In this document: in pieces, positions 10,337 to 21,300 of the stretch
Layout of the letters: each line of letters begins with the position of its first letter
Position numbering within the stretch: the stretch's first letter is position 1
Assembly: GCA_031841125.1 (NCBI GenBank)
Contig: CM063108.1
Coordinates: 57,930,122 to 57,994,121, forward strand
Direction: 5' to 3'
Origin: Acanthococcus lagerstroemiae
Taxonomy: Eukaryota; Arthropoda; Insecta; Hemiptera; Eriococcidae
DNA length: 64,000 nucleotides
Made by a program: the position numbers and the translations under genes
The notes under the pieces: generated by a model
The model's input: only the letters and a program-made list of their open reading frames with translations
Told to the model about the DNA's origin: nothing
Database searches by the model: none

Positions 10337-10767
10337 TATGGTGTCTGCCTGACCTATATAATGCCCTGTTTGTTCAATCTTGAACAAGGTGCAAACAGCC
10401 GGTGTATTGTCATTACGGAGCATCCAATCACGCATTTCCAGAACTTCGGTCCTTTCTTCTCACAGCCTCTCTTTAACAATTTCAGATTTCAAAACGGCAA
10501 GGTAATATTCTTTCTAGACAGTTTTCTCAAACAACCCCCTGCGCCATAATTATTCCAATGCCGGAAAATTACCTTATTTTGAAGTCCCCGCTCTTGCGAT
10601 GTACCCCATGAGGTACCCTGCTGTGATTTCAGAAATCACGCTCCCCCAGACAATGCGTCTCACTAGCCCCCGCGATCCCAAAACACGTCAAGAGGTACAC
10701 TAACTACGTGAAAACATGATGCACAAAAAAAATAACGTTAGCTTATTAGGCAGCTCCTCATGATTCA

Positions 10768-11070
10768 GTTTTTGACATTTTCATGTCTTTACTTTAGCAC
10801 ACAAACTGGAAAAACGTTACTTCTACGCCGCGTTACATTTGAGGAGGAATAAAATAATCATTTCCATGGAAATTATTTCGACATTTTCTTGTCTTTACTT
10901 TGGCACATTCCAGCCACGGGTATAACACAAACGGGAAAAACGTTACATTTGAGGAGGAACGAAAAGGGGTAACGAAAAGGAATTATCATTTCCATGGAAA
11001 TCATTTTGACATTTTTATGTCTTTACTTTGGCACACAACGGAAAAAAGTGTTACTTTGGAGCGAGACGAA
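10768..11070. repeat. Tandem repeat, three units of about 105-130 bp
   Basis: A phrase like TTGACATTTTCATGTCTTTA, followed by CTTTRGCACA, recurs at about 10773, 10878 and 11006. Between copies are a GGAAAAACGTTAC phrase, a GAGGAGGAA phrase and TCATTTCCATGGAAAT. Units differ by small indels. There is no coding content. Confidence 0.75.
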
Positions 11071-11105
11071 GAGAGTGTTACTCAAAATAATAATAATACA
11101 ACTAC

Positions 11106-11593
11106 TGACTGACTCAACACTTGATTCGCCTGCGAGTACCACAATTCTTGTATCAGCCTGTATTCCCATGCGAGCATCACGTTCCTTATACCAGCCTACA
11201 AACACTTACACTCTACTAGTGAGCGCGTCATCTTGCAGAGAAGTCTGCAACCACGGGAGAGCATTTTCATGTCTGCTTTGTGGACTGCGTCGAGACATGA
11301 GAATGTCATCGTCCAGCGAATGTAGCGTCCTAAAAATGAGCGCGCCAAAAAATATGGAGCGCAACGTGCACTGCGGAACGTAGTAGACGACGACATTCTC
11401 ATGTCGGCGCAGTCCGCGAAGCAGACATGAAAATGCTCCCCCATGGTTGCAGACTCATCTGCAAGATGATGCACTAGCAGAGCGTAGTGCTTGCAGGCTG
11501 GTACAAGGAACGTGATGCTCGCATGGGAATACAGGCTGATACAAAAAGTGTGGTACTCGCAGGCGAATTCAGTATTGAGCCAGTCAGTCAACC
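11106..11593. mobile_element. Fold-back element with ~208-bp inverted arms
   Basis: The left arm (11106-11314) and right arm (11386-11593) are inverted copies, roughly 85-90% identical by eye, around a 71-base loop. Shared phrases include TTCGCCTGCGAGTACCACA, GTATTCCCATGCGAGCATCA and GCATTTTCATGTCTGC. A transcript from either strand would form a long hairpin. No target duplication was found and no protein is encoded. ORFs in both strands here mirror the arms. Confidence 0.87.
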
Positions 11594-11718
11594 AGTCATC
11601 TGATCGACGGTAGATCTAGAATTTCGCTTTTGTTTTGGAATGTACTAATCAACGTCTTTTGGCATGGACTTCTTCCTGTGCCCTTCGGCATGGCATTCAT
11701 CATTTGGTGCCATTCTAT

Positions 11719-11812
11719 ATGCGCTCTACGGACATACAAACTTTCGTAGAATGCGCTCTACCTATATATTTCCTTTCTAGTATGCGTTCTACCAACGTAC
11801 TCGCCTTCACAG
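11719..11812. repeat. 31-bp tandem repeat, three units
   Basis: Units start with ATGCGCTCTAC or ATGCGTTCTAC at about 11719, 11750 and 11781, evenly 31 bases apart. The body between is less conserved. Confidence 0.7.
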
Positions 11813-11989
11813 GAAGTACACGTATGCAAATCTTTTTGTTCATATCATAACTTGAGGACAGCGTTGCATGGAAATTCGCAGAGAATGTCTCGCACACATA
11901 AAGGATAAGTACTTGGACCTACCTCCCATCAGTTGTATACTTGCCTACTAAGATTGTGCTGTGTAGTTATTTGTACGTCGACCATTATG

Positions 11990-12435
11990 TTACTAAAGAA
12001 TTTTTACATTAACGTCGTGAGTTCGGAAGCAGCTTGCATTTCTTGCAAGACCATCAACTTCTTGGTGGTAATGGAGATCACGATCCCAGTCGTAAGTGCG
12101 GCTCGGAGATTATTCAGAAACGAAGGAAGAATCGCACCGGCGGATGCGTGCCAGTAATGCGGTGTCCCAAGAAAGGATTGACAGCAAAAGAGTTCGACCA
12201 GTCCACGGTTAATCGCCGAGAAAATTATGTCGACCCAGACACTGGTACCTACACACAAGCTGTTGAAAGGTCGTGGTTGGATGCGAAAACATCGATAGTG
12301 AAGAAGAAGAAGAGAGGCGTTCTGCTTCATATGCTACAGTCTCACGTAGACCAATACTGTTGGCAGGTGTGGCGGAAGACTTCGGAAGACCTCTTCATTG
12401 CATTCTTTGAAGACATTCGGACAACGTATACATAA
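11990..12435 (+). pseudogene. Merlin (IS1595-like) transposase relic, internally deleted
   Basis: A 133-codon frame (12034-12435) ends in a recognisable Merlin/ISXO2-type C-terminus: NYVDPDTGTYTQAVERSW, then LQSHVDQYCWQ and LFIAFFEDI. Its N-terminal part (SSEAAC, frameshift, HFLQDHQLLG, then KCGSE and RCPKKG) resembles the N-terminal zinc-binding region. It jumps straight to the C-terminal part at about 12180, so the middle with most catalytic residues is missing. The family usually has roughly 300 residues. It is dead as a transposase. No terminal inverted repeats were identified. Confidence 0.75.
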
Positions 12436-14029
12436 AATCAGGACAACATTCATAGCCCGGTGAAGTTGTGTTTTGAAAGGGGAAAAAATGTAATCAAAGG
12501 TCTCTCTTCAGGATTATATAGATACTGATCTACAAAATATGGGGCGAAAATGAACAACCCCTACCTCGAGTCAGCCCGCATCCACAAGAGGCAATAACGT
12601 CCAAATTTCAGTTTTTTCGCTTTATCTCAATAATAACACATGATATGAAAAAAACTGAAGAGTAATAAATTATTCAACATAAAATTCCCTACAAAAATGG
12701 TTCTTTACATTTTCCTCCTAAAACGCATAGTTAATCTGTGAAGCTGGAGGTACCGCCAAGTGAAGTGCTGTGCGGTTGCATGTTGTTCGGCAGCCGCGGA
12801 AGACACGTTTTGTGACGAATTTCGCTCTTTCTCACCCCCAGTACATACATGTATTAACGACATTTGAAAACCATTCTTACAATTCTGTTACTTTCCCTTC
12901 CATTGTATGCTACCCCTCATGAATTCACACAGAGGCGAAACGTTCCTCTTTTTACCTTTTTTTGGAGCGCCTTTTTTATAGTGAGCCGCTTGAGACATTC
13001 TCCTTCCTCGGCCCTTGGGCAAACATACACCATCCGAGAGGTTTCTTGGATTCGTTTAATACTACGATAATAAGACTCTTTTGACCCATCAAGACCTCCT
13101 CCGCCAACCTATGTGAAACTTTTAGGACTCGTTCAGACTTCTCTTGAGACTTCAAAGATCTTCCGAATTTGTTGAAGACATTTTCAGGCCTTATTAAAAC
13201 ATTATACCTTAGAAAATGAAAAATTCAAATGAACAGTTTCAAAATTTGCCGACTGTCAAAACCAGACCCCCACTGAAAAAATAAATGCACTTTTTCTAAT
13301 CGCCAATTAGGTTACAATAGTTACAACGAGCAGTATTTAGAACTTCGTATAGGCGCATCAGTAATTCGAGTATGCGATGCTGCGATGATTGTTACGATAA
13401 CTGCATCGCGTTACTCGGACGATTAAAATTGCTGTCATGAGTTCCGGCATGGGAAGAAAAAATATTTTCATTTTACGAGCGGTTGCAATTCAGGCCAACG
13501 GGAGTCTTCAACAACGAGTTACGAAGCCTGAAACGTTATTTTTATTACATACCGACTTGTAGGAGGGGAGGGGGCGAAGATATTAAAAGGTCTGTAAAAA
13601 TATGACTGGTAAGACCCAAGCTCAGTATCAGAGTTGAGAACTACTGGCGCTCTGCCGCTGGATACCGAAATAATCTGACAAATTACCAGCAACTCCTCCA
13701 GATCCATAAAAAGAACAGATACGCCGGAGACCAAGAGCCGATACCAGGAATTTGATAGCTCGAGCTCTGAATCCTTGAGTTCGGAGATGGTTTCAGTTCC
13801 ATTAAACGGAAAAATGTTGCACAACCAATGTACATTTGGGGGGGGGGGGGCTTTCAAAACTGAACAATACTTCAAGAAATTTTTACAATGGCAAAACTAG
13901 TCTCACAGCAGTATTTCATATTCAGAGCAGTTCCATCTCGAGTAACTGAAAATACATAAGTTGAGTAACTAAATAGTAATTTGTGGGCACAGACAACTTT
14001 CAGATATAGGAAAGACAATTGTTAGCAAC
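12436..14029. other. No recognisable gene; short arrays and a poly-G run
   Basis: Contains an AAGACTC/GAGACTT low-complexity patch (about 13075-13200), a fragment at about 13215-13265 matching the MITE found twice at 14847-16090, and a 13-G run at 13838-13850. The 118-codon minus-strand ORF at 13519-13875 has no recognisable domain. Confidence 0.5.
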
Positions 14030-14129
14030 TACGAGGGTAAATTCAAAAATACTGTTTCCACCCCTGTAACTCCGGAAAGAGCGAAGTTATGAAAAAAATA
14101 ACACCAGATTCGGATTCTGCGAACGATTC

Positions 14130-14800
14130 ACTACCTTTCCACATAGTTACCTTTTAATCCAATACATTTATTCAACTTATGAATTAACTTTGCAATAGCC
14201 TACCTTCCTTGTAAACTGAACCGTCCAACTTTTTTAGGTAATTTTAAAGTACATTTCGTAGTTCCTCATCAGTGTCAAAATGCTCCTCAACCAGCTCGGA
14301 CTTCAACTTTGGAAAAAAGGAAATAGTCACTCGGGGCAAGATGTGGACTGAAGGCGGGGTGAGAGATGATTTTCCATCCAAATTTTTCCAAAAGAGCGAG
14401 GGTAGGGTAGGCGGTGTGTGGCCTTGCGTTATCGTGGAGCAGCTCTATTCCTTTCGTTAATTTTTCAGGTCGACGGCATTTCAAAGCTTTTCTCAGCTTG
14501 GTAAGTGTTTCTCGGTATCTTTCACCTTTGATAGTATGACCTTGGGGTAAAAAATCGATCAAAATTGGCCCTTTTTCGTCCTAAAAAAACCGTAACCATG
14601 ATATTGAAACTGGCAGTTTTTTTCATTCAACTTTTCGCGGCCTTCTTTGTAATATCGGCACAATTTTCGAACATGCTGCATACTCATGACGTTATGGCTA
14701 TAAACACCGACCAATCTACGATGAGTTTCGATGGGAGGATCATTTTCCAATATCGGACGACGGTTGCACGACGGCACTCATGTTTTTTCAGTATAACTCG
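14130..14800 (-). pseudogene. Mariner transposase relic with internal deletion
   Basis: The N-terminal helix-turn-helix region reads IETHRRLVGVYSHNVMSMQH (14559-14777). It then jumps to the C-terminal catalytic part: IDFLPQGHTIKGERYRETLT, ELLHDNARPHTA and FSPHLAPSDYFLFSK (14287-14562). The tail EEHFDTDEELRNVL and KLNKCIGLKGNYVE can be read further down to about 14130. HDN and PSD give the 34-residue spacing of a DD34D mariner. The first catalytic Asp region is deleted. It differs from the mariner at 4439-8175. Confidence 0.92.
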
Positions 14801-14846
14801 CGAACGAATCGACCTACACGCATGAATTCAAAATAATTGTGTTCAG

Positions 14847-14995
14847 CAGAGGCGAAACTTGATATTCATTTGGGAGGGGGGGGGGAGAAGGAAAAGTTGC
14901 CAACAAATAATTATTTAAATTAAAAATTCGCCGAACAAAATTTTTCCAAGTTTGCAAATTTGCCGATTTTTTAATCAAAATAATTTTTGATTGAA

Positions 14996-15027
<32 letters not shown>

Positions 15028-15158
15028 TAATAATAATGATAAACAAACAAACGAACGTTCTTAGAAAATAAAAAACTCAAATGAACAGTTTCAAAATTTG
15101 CCTGACTGCCAAATTATTGAGGGTGCTTCACCCTCTCCCCCCGATAGTTTCGACCCTG
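14847..15158. mobile_element. MITE, copy 1 (CAGRGKCGAAACT ends)
   Basis: Inverted ends CAGAGGCGAAACT and (reverse) CAGGGTCGAAACT, 11 of 13 identical. The interior contains a 10-G run at 14876-14885, phrases such as AAATTTGCCGATTTTTTAAT and ATGAACAGTTTCAAAATTTG, and an (ATA) microsatellite. No clean target duplication. It shares its interior with the copy at 15835-16090. Confidence 0.75.
14994..15041. repeat. (AAT)n microsatellite
   Basis: About 15 near-perfect AAT/TAA units with ATG interruptions, inside MITE copy 1. Confidence 0.9.
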
Positions 15159-15834
15159 CAAATTCAGATTGGAACATTATCTCCCAAGCACTCGCATTTG
15201 CGCACATGAGCATACTCTAGTCTGGGAGGGTAAACTGGAAGGATGTTAGGAATACTTGTGAGGAACACAACTTCCTGTATACATCAAGATGGTCATTATT
15301 TACTCTTAGTGGTATTTTTTTCTGAATTTCCTCTGGATTCATCTCCAAAATTGGTTCCAATAAAATAAAACAAAAACTATAAAGTTTCAGTTCGATCGGA
15401 CTAGAGGAATCTGTGCCACAAGCTCCCTTTCGTTTTTATGGGAAAAACACATGGAGTTTTGACTTTCATTCCAGACTAAATTTTCTCCCTATATTCACCA
15501 GGACCACAACCCGTAAATTAAACAATAGAACATTTGCTATCAGATTCAGCTTGGGACATTGAAAATCAAGTATTTTTCTTTCAACTTTTAGATTTCAATA
15601 AAATATTCAACTTTCTCAAATTCTAGTCTCTAGGTCAAATAGAAAATCTAGTAAAAACAGAGTACATAGTCACTAGAATTTGAAATTCAACATTTGCAAC
15701 CGAATTTCAAATTTTCGAAATGTCTTCCACATTTCAGCTTTGTTTCAGCCTTTCAGATAACGTTCGATACTCGGCTTGAAACCTTCGACTTTTGACTGAC
15801 TAGTCTCTGACAGGAGTTCAGGGTACTCCGTTTT
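15159..15834. other. Sequence between the two MITEs, no gene
   Basis: AT-rich, no ORF above 60 codons, no recognisable protein. It contains degenerate TTCAACTTTYAAATTTC-like phrases. It lies within the borders of the second mariner but does not read as mariner. Confidence 0.4.
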
Positions 15835-16090
15835 CAGAAACAAAATTCAACTTTCAATTTGCGGAGGTGGAGAAGAAAAATTAACCGACAAATATGTTCT
15901 GAAAACTAAAAATTCGCTAGCAAAAATTTTTTTCAAATTAAAAATTTGCCAATTTTTTAATTGAAAAAAAAATAATAAACAGACAAACAAACACTCATAA
16001 GAAATGAAAAATTCAAATGGAAAATTTTAAAACTTGTCGACTGCCAAATTATTGGGGGGGGGGTTCACCTCCACCATAGTTTCGTTCCTG
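15835..16090. mobile_element. MITE, copy 2
   Basis: The ends CAGAAACAAAATT and (reverse) CAGGAACGAAACT match copy 1. The interior repeats the same order of phrases: AAAAATTTGCCAATTTTTTAA, a ACAAACAAACACT stretch, GAAAAATTCAAATGG, CTGCCAAATTATTG, then a G-run. No clean target duplication. Confidence 0.7.
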
Positions 16091-16196
16091 GTATTCAGGA
16101 ATGTTGTTACGAACGTAACAAGATGTCGCGCAGCCGGGTAAGTTCATTTTATTTGGAGTTACAAGGGTGGGAACCTTATATTTGAATTTACCCTCG

Positions 16197-18079
16197 TATA
16201 TACAGTGGTGTGTAGTCCAAGGCAAGCTTTTTTTCTTTCTCCAAATGTGAGACTTTTGGGAGCACCCAGTATATACGCGGTTTCACACAGAAGAAGCAGT
16301 ACCCTCGCCAATGGCTAAAGCCAATCCTGTCTAGCTCTGCAGTGCACGGCCGATTTGTGACATGAATTTGTGTTTTGTGAGCAGTATTAAGACGATGTGA
16401 CACAGAATGACTATCGAGTTCTGATTTAAAAAAAAATAAAGAATGATGATTGACACATAAATAAGATACTCAACCAAATTAACGAAAAAATTTGGTACCA
16501 GACCGCACGCTCTTTCCTCCCTTTCTTCTCTACGAATAGTGACATTGTTTCTTAAGACACATTGAGCCTTTTTTACCCGCAAATGTAAGCATATCTTTTA
16601 CCACAAAAAACATGAATTTTCAAATAAACGGAGATAAGTAAGGAGTAACAACACTTAATTTTCTTCTCGCTTTGCCGGTTATACACGCGCACTTAATTGT
16701 TTTATAATATTCAGTCATTGTCCTTCTAAGACACAAACTGACTAGCTCGAGTTGCGCTGGAAGTTTTGGTGGCCATCTGCCGGAAAATTGAATTTCAAAC
16801 TTATTTACACTGAACAGTGGAAACAAAGGAAAAAATAACTTTTTTCATAATCAGCAGAATTTCCAAAATTTGAAGCGGAAACTTCCCCAAAAATGAGTTG
16901 AAATTACCATTTTAGGAGAAAAATGATCAAAAATGACCTCAGATGACTCAGAAAGGAACGAAGGACCAAGTGGTCACCCTGGTTTTGAAGTCAGTTACCG
17001 ATTCAGAAATTGGCCTTGGCTTAGTAATCGCAAATCTCACTCCTTTCGCATTTGGCCACCATTCAAGCATCGCACATCAACCGTAGAAGAAAACATACTT
17101 TTGTCAATCCGACTACATGCGCTGGCAGCTCGAATACCATTCAATTAATTGTCATTTCTTCTGACATCGCCAAGTTAGTTTTATACTTTTATTTCACTAG
17201 GTCGAGGAACAGTCCAAAACGAGACGAGACAAGACAAAACAAAATTAAAAGGGAAAAAAAACGTAAACACTACTCACTGGTATTCTTCTTCTTCCTTTTT
17301 CTTCGGCTGATAACTTTTAACCAGTCTTCTGTAACAAGCAAAACCATAAACGATGTAATTAGACGTATAATGAAAACTAATTCCGAAACAACAAACGAGA
17401 GAAAATTGTGTTAATAAAATACCCTCCGTTTTACCTTTGGCATAATTATGAATTTTCTTCTGTATCAGTTTAGCTATTAAATAACGCCGCGTTATTATCC
17501 GCTTTTAACGCGCTACAAATTGTAGGCATTCCTGTTTGCTTCGTCTTCGGTTACCATCTACTACAGCCGAATCGTTCGGAATAATTATACAACAAACGAA
17601 GAGAGAGAAAGTAATTATTAGAGTGTATACGTATGTAATTAACGTCTTTGTTGATTTACACGACGAAAAGTTATACCGAAATTCTGAAGCATAAATCATT
17701 CCGAATACGTATGTTTATATTGAATCCCAATCATAAAGATTCCAATTGGGTGAGGGAGACGAGTATGCAGTAGTTTTAGTGTCTGTACCGATGAAAATGG
17801 TCGGAGCCCATAAAGACAGAAGAGCTCAAAAAAATACACAAGAAAAAGACAGAGCCGCATCTCGGAACCAATCATTCAAAAGCGCTTCCTTTGCATAAGA
17901 AAATGTTGGCCATCAATATTTCGCAGATTTGAAAACTTCCCTCATTTATTTCTTCATTTGCACTTTTTACCATATTTTTTCAAGTACCTCGTTTAGTCGA
18001 GTGTCTAAAGCTATGACCTTAATGTATTGACAATACTTGAAAACTAAACGAATTAAAGAAACATTTAAAAAAACAAATT
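16197..18079. other. No recognisable gene; one element end fragment
   Basis: At about 16887-16981, ATGATC/ATGACC words end in GGACCAAGTGGTCACCCTGG. This resembles the right end of a hAT-type element like the one at 7362-7797, but no left end was found. No other feature is seen. ORFs are under 120 codons and unrecognised. Confidence 0.45.
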
Positions 18080-18330
18080 CAAATTAGAAAGGACCAAATC
18101 TGACCAAATTGGCCTAAAATTGCCAATTTATCATTAGCTAGACGAATCTGAACCAGGAATAACTAAATCAGGTCAAAAATGACAAAAACAACTAAAAATA
18201 AATAAAATTCAATAAAAAGGGAAAAAAAAGAAAAACAGATTGAAACTAAACATGGCCAATAACGACCAAAAACGAGAGAAAAATTGACGAAGAAATACTA
18301 AAAATAACCTAAACAAAACATTATCAACAC
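18080..18330. repeat. Low-complexity patch of GACCAAA / AACTAAA words
   Basis: Dense degenerate copies of GACCAAAT, GGTCAAAAATGAC and AACTAAAAATA. In reverse complement these match the TTTTAGTC / TTTTGGTC arrays at 37925-38340 and 40845-41250, so this is probably a dispersed, decayed minisatellite. Confidence 0.5.
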
Positions 18331-18664
18331 TAGGGATAGTTTCAAGTATAAGGTCGAAATTGGGGTCTGATCCAGATTCCAGATGGGGATCAGCTATTTT
18401 TTTCTTTACCTAGTTGTAAAAGGAAAAAAGGCTAAGAAGTGGCAGAGCATCTAGATTTTTACAGAAAAGTAGATGAAGTATACAGTGCCCTCAAACTAAA
18501 ATACCGATAAAAATACTATCACCAATGTAAAGAATATTTATTTGTAGCAACTAGCAAGCAGTTCACTGTTGTTACAAATTAAAAAGTAACAATTCTTTGG
18601 AAAATAATGAGGGTAACAGTCCAATATGTACAGGAAAACTTCAAGTGGTCAAAATTTCTTTACC

Positions 18665-19692
18665 AAACCAAACATTGTTTCTCTGATGAATGTTTATGAT
18701 GATAAGTTAAACAATATTTTTTCTTATCAATAACTTTATTGAGATGGTCGACATCTCTCTTCAAAACTGCTTCCTCTTCTTTTATTTTATTGTAGCAGTC
18801 TGCCATTGCTTGAACTACCTGAATTTCAGCCATGTCATTCTTGCGCACCCCTTCCTTCAGTCGTTTATTGGCTGTTTCAAAAAATCTACCAGAGGCTGCT
18901 TTTTTCAGAAATTCCTCCTTCTTCCTTATGGATATTTATATTCCTTTATCTTCTATTTCATGAGATAATTGCGTGGAAAGGTTCCTTCTTAGCTTTTTTC
19001 TCAGATTTTACTCATCCTTCTTCCTTTTTCTTTTCAGCTCGCTCTGCCAAATAATCTTGATAACTAGCACTAACCTTGTATATAATCAATTTTTTTGGAA
19101 TGATGATACGACGCACTTTATTATCATACAATTTAATATAATTTTCAACTATCAATATACAGTTCAAACGCTTTCACTACTCTTCCCTCATTATGACAGC
19201 TCGGTTTCATTACATGCATCATTGACCATGCGAGCTAAATCTTAAAATCTTCGCTCAATGTCACCACTTCCATGAACCAAAGCTCTGCTTAAAACATGTG
19301 TTGAACTGGATATGTGACATAATTTTAGAACTGTCTCTAATAACTGTAATTCTCATTAAATCACAGAACTTACACTCTTTTTCACGTTGCAGAAGAGCAA
19401 TTCATCTCGTAACAAATCAAGATCTACTTCTATTGATAAACTGTTTGCTACGTCTAGAATATCGACGCAGCTACCTGAAGTTCCGTCTTTCAGCTTCTCC
19501 CAAACATCTCATGAGACAAATATTTTTTGAGTACAACACACGATTTTTGAAGAATATATTTACAGGCAGTCATGTAATGCTTTTACGATTGGAGTAAAAC
19601 TCTGTTTATCAACTAATTTCAATTTTTCAAATTCTTCATCATTTTGAATACTTGGTATCATGTCACTTAGGCGTAAAAGATTTTCAGCTTTA
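18665..19692 (-). pseudogene. hAT-type transposase relic (C-terminal dimerisation region and coiled-coil tail)
   Basis: Reading the minus strand from about 19692 gives, across stops and frameshifts: AENLLRLSDMIPS, DEEFEKLKLVDKQSFTPIVK, SGSCVDILDVANSLSIEVDL, then VLSRALVHGSGDIERRF. This last matches the hAT C-terminal dimerisation signature, normally like L.HG.ADVERGFS. It continues DLARMVNDACNETELS, VSASYQDYLAERAEKKK, SGRFFETANKRLKEGVRKND and AEIQVVQAMADCYNKIKEEE, a charged coiled-coil tail. The N-terminal zinc finger and catalytic DDE region are absent. The last 62 codons (18660-18848) stay in one frame. This is the only sizeable hAT coding remnant seen here. The hAT call rests on this signature alone. 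Confidence 0.7.
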
Positions 19693-20640
19693 AACGAGTG
19701 CCTAAGTTACTGAATTTCAATTCATACTCCTGAACACCTGCGGGGACACTGCGTTTTGTAAAAATCTGCGACGCAATAAGGGAGTGACACATGACGTCAC
19801 CGAAACGCTCGTTATCAATGTTGGGGAAAGAACCAAAATGAAATATATGTAGTCCAATGGGAAGTTGACGAATTTTTCCATTTATGTCGAAATTTCACGA
19901 AAATAGGTGAAATTACGTGAAAAATGATAAGCATGAAATTTGTAGGAAACGGTATTTACATTTTTATAATGCAACTTCCGTATAATTTCGAACATTCTCT
20001 CGCAAATTATTACAATTTGAAAATTGATTATACGTGTAAGTAGCTCAACATTTTGAATTATGTACTTCGGATTTACGTTATTTCTAATTAAATTTAATAA
20101 TAATTGTCAACTTTTCACCACTGATTGCCAAAAACTCGGTTTAACTTGAAAAACGCACAAAATTATTCAGTAATTTTTATCAATCTTATCAAACATGGGG
20201 GCAAATTATGTAAACAAAGCCAAAGTGCCATTTCCCTATTCACCTATAACTGATTTAAATTTTCATACATCACATGTATGAGGGATTCATCTCTTTGAAA
20301 ATAACCAGTGAAGGACGTGAACAATTTTGCACTAGGATTGATGAAAATTAACTCACTCTTTATTGTTGGTGTTGATAACAAACGCTTAATCCTGAAGCGA
20401 CAAATGACATTTGAGTACGAGTTTTGCGAAACGAGAAGAAGCCGAACGAGGTAAATCGCAAGAGAAGTCATTTTTTACCCATTTGCATGAGTGGCATACG
20501 ATATTTCACTGTACAAAGGGCGATGAAGTTTTATAAAAGTGCGGTAAACCAGAAGAGAGTGGCAAAAATGGCCCATAATTCAAAATAGTAGTGAAAAGTG
20601 GATAAGTTAGAAAACAGTGGCACAAACATCACACTGAAAT
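19693..20640. other. No recognisable gene
   Basis: AT-rich sequence with short ORFs (up to 75 codons) and no repeat or domain that I can name. Confidence 0.5.
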
Positions 20641-20649
20641 TCTAGCTGG

Positions 20650-20935
20650 ATTTTCAAAATCAGCGACCCGAAAAAACTACTCCCATACATGGTTCGATTT
20701 TCCAAGTCGGGTTAAATTTGTCCATTTGAAGGAGTGAAATTAGTATTTTACAGTTGGAATTCGGGTTGATTCAGACATCTAATATAATTTTCAAAATCAA
20801 CGACCTGCAACTCACCTTTTCCAATTCAATGTTCAATTTTCTCAACAAAGTCATCCAGGTCCCTCAGAAGGCGGAAAAGCGAATTGAAGTTGGAACCAAA
20901 ATTTGATTGAGTTTTTAAAACCAGCTACCCAAACT
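20650..20935. repeat. Tandem array of ~127-bp units, locus 1
   Basis: TTTCAAAATCAGCGACCCG (20656), TTTCAAAATCAACGACCTG (20784) and TTTTTAAAACCAGCTACCC (20912) start successive units about 128 bases apart. Each is followed by an ATTTTC-rich half. The same unit with the same period occurs at 25560-25830, and a single unit near 51634. Confidence 0.78.
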
Positions 20936-20936
20936 T

Positions 20937-21180
20937 AGGTAAGGATGGGAAGATCACGAATTCAGTGTAGTGATCTAAGATCACGATCTTCAGATTATTG
21001 GAAAAAACTGAAAAATGTCTTGAATGTGGATCAAAAAATTATTTTGAAAAAAAAAATCGTAGATCACGATCTTAATTATATTTCTCTCGGTGATATTTTT
21101 GATCTTAGATCGTCGGGAGACTAGTAAAACATCGTGATCATTCAAATCACCTTAGATCATGTCTGTTTGGCCTGAATCTG
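20937..21180. repeat. Cluster of GATCACGATC / CTTAGATC words
   Basis: Self-complementary-like words recur: AAGATCACGAATT, TGATCTAAGATCACGATCTT, TAGATCACGATCTTAAT, TTTTGATCTTAGATCG, CATCGTGATCATT and CTTAGATCATG. A short related patch lies at about 24825-24895. No clean element ends were found. Confidence 0.65.
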
Positions 21181-21300
21181 ATTTTAATAGTCAAAATCGA
21201 TCAAATATCAGAAACCAGTCAATAAAAAGCCTCCCTCCCCCCCCCGATCCACCCATTAAAAATTACAATCCGATTTAATCGAAAAAATTATAGCTATCAA

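Larger units (their letters stand above)
14032..16196 (-). mobile_element. Second mariner element, with MITE insertions
   Basis: Exact inverted ends CGAGGGTAAATTCAAA (14032) and TTTGAATTTACCCTCG (to 16196) are bordered by TA (14030-14031, 16197-16198). A transposase relic lies in the left part, minus strand. At 2165 bp it is longer than a usual mariner (about 1.3 kb) although its transposase lacks its middle. The excess is two MITE copies (14847-15158, 15835-16090) and the sequence between them. Confidence 0.88.

Noticed and set aside
13838..13850. G-runs (13838, 14876, 29439, 33786, 56790) as G-quadruplex regulators
   Set aside because: They are single runs, several at MITE termini, without the four-run arrangement needed for an intramolecular quadruplex.
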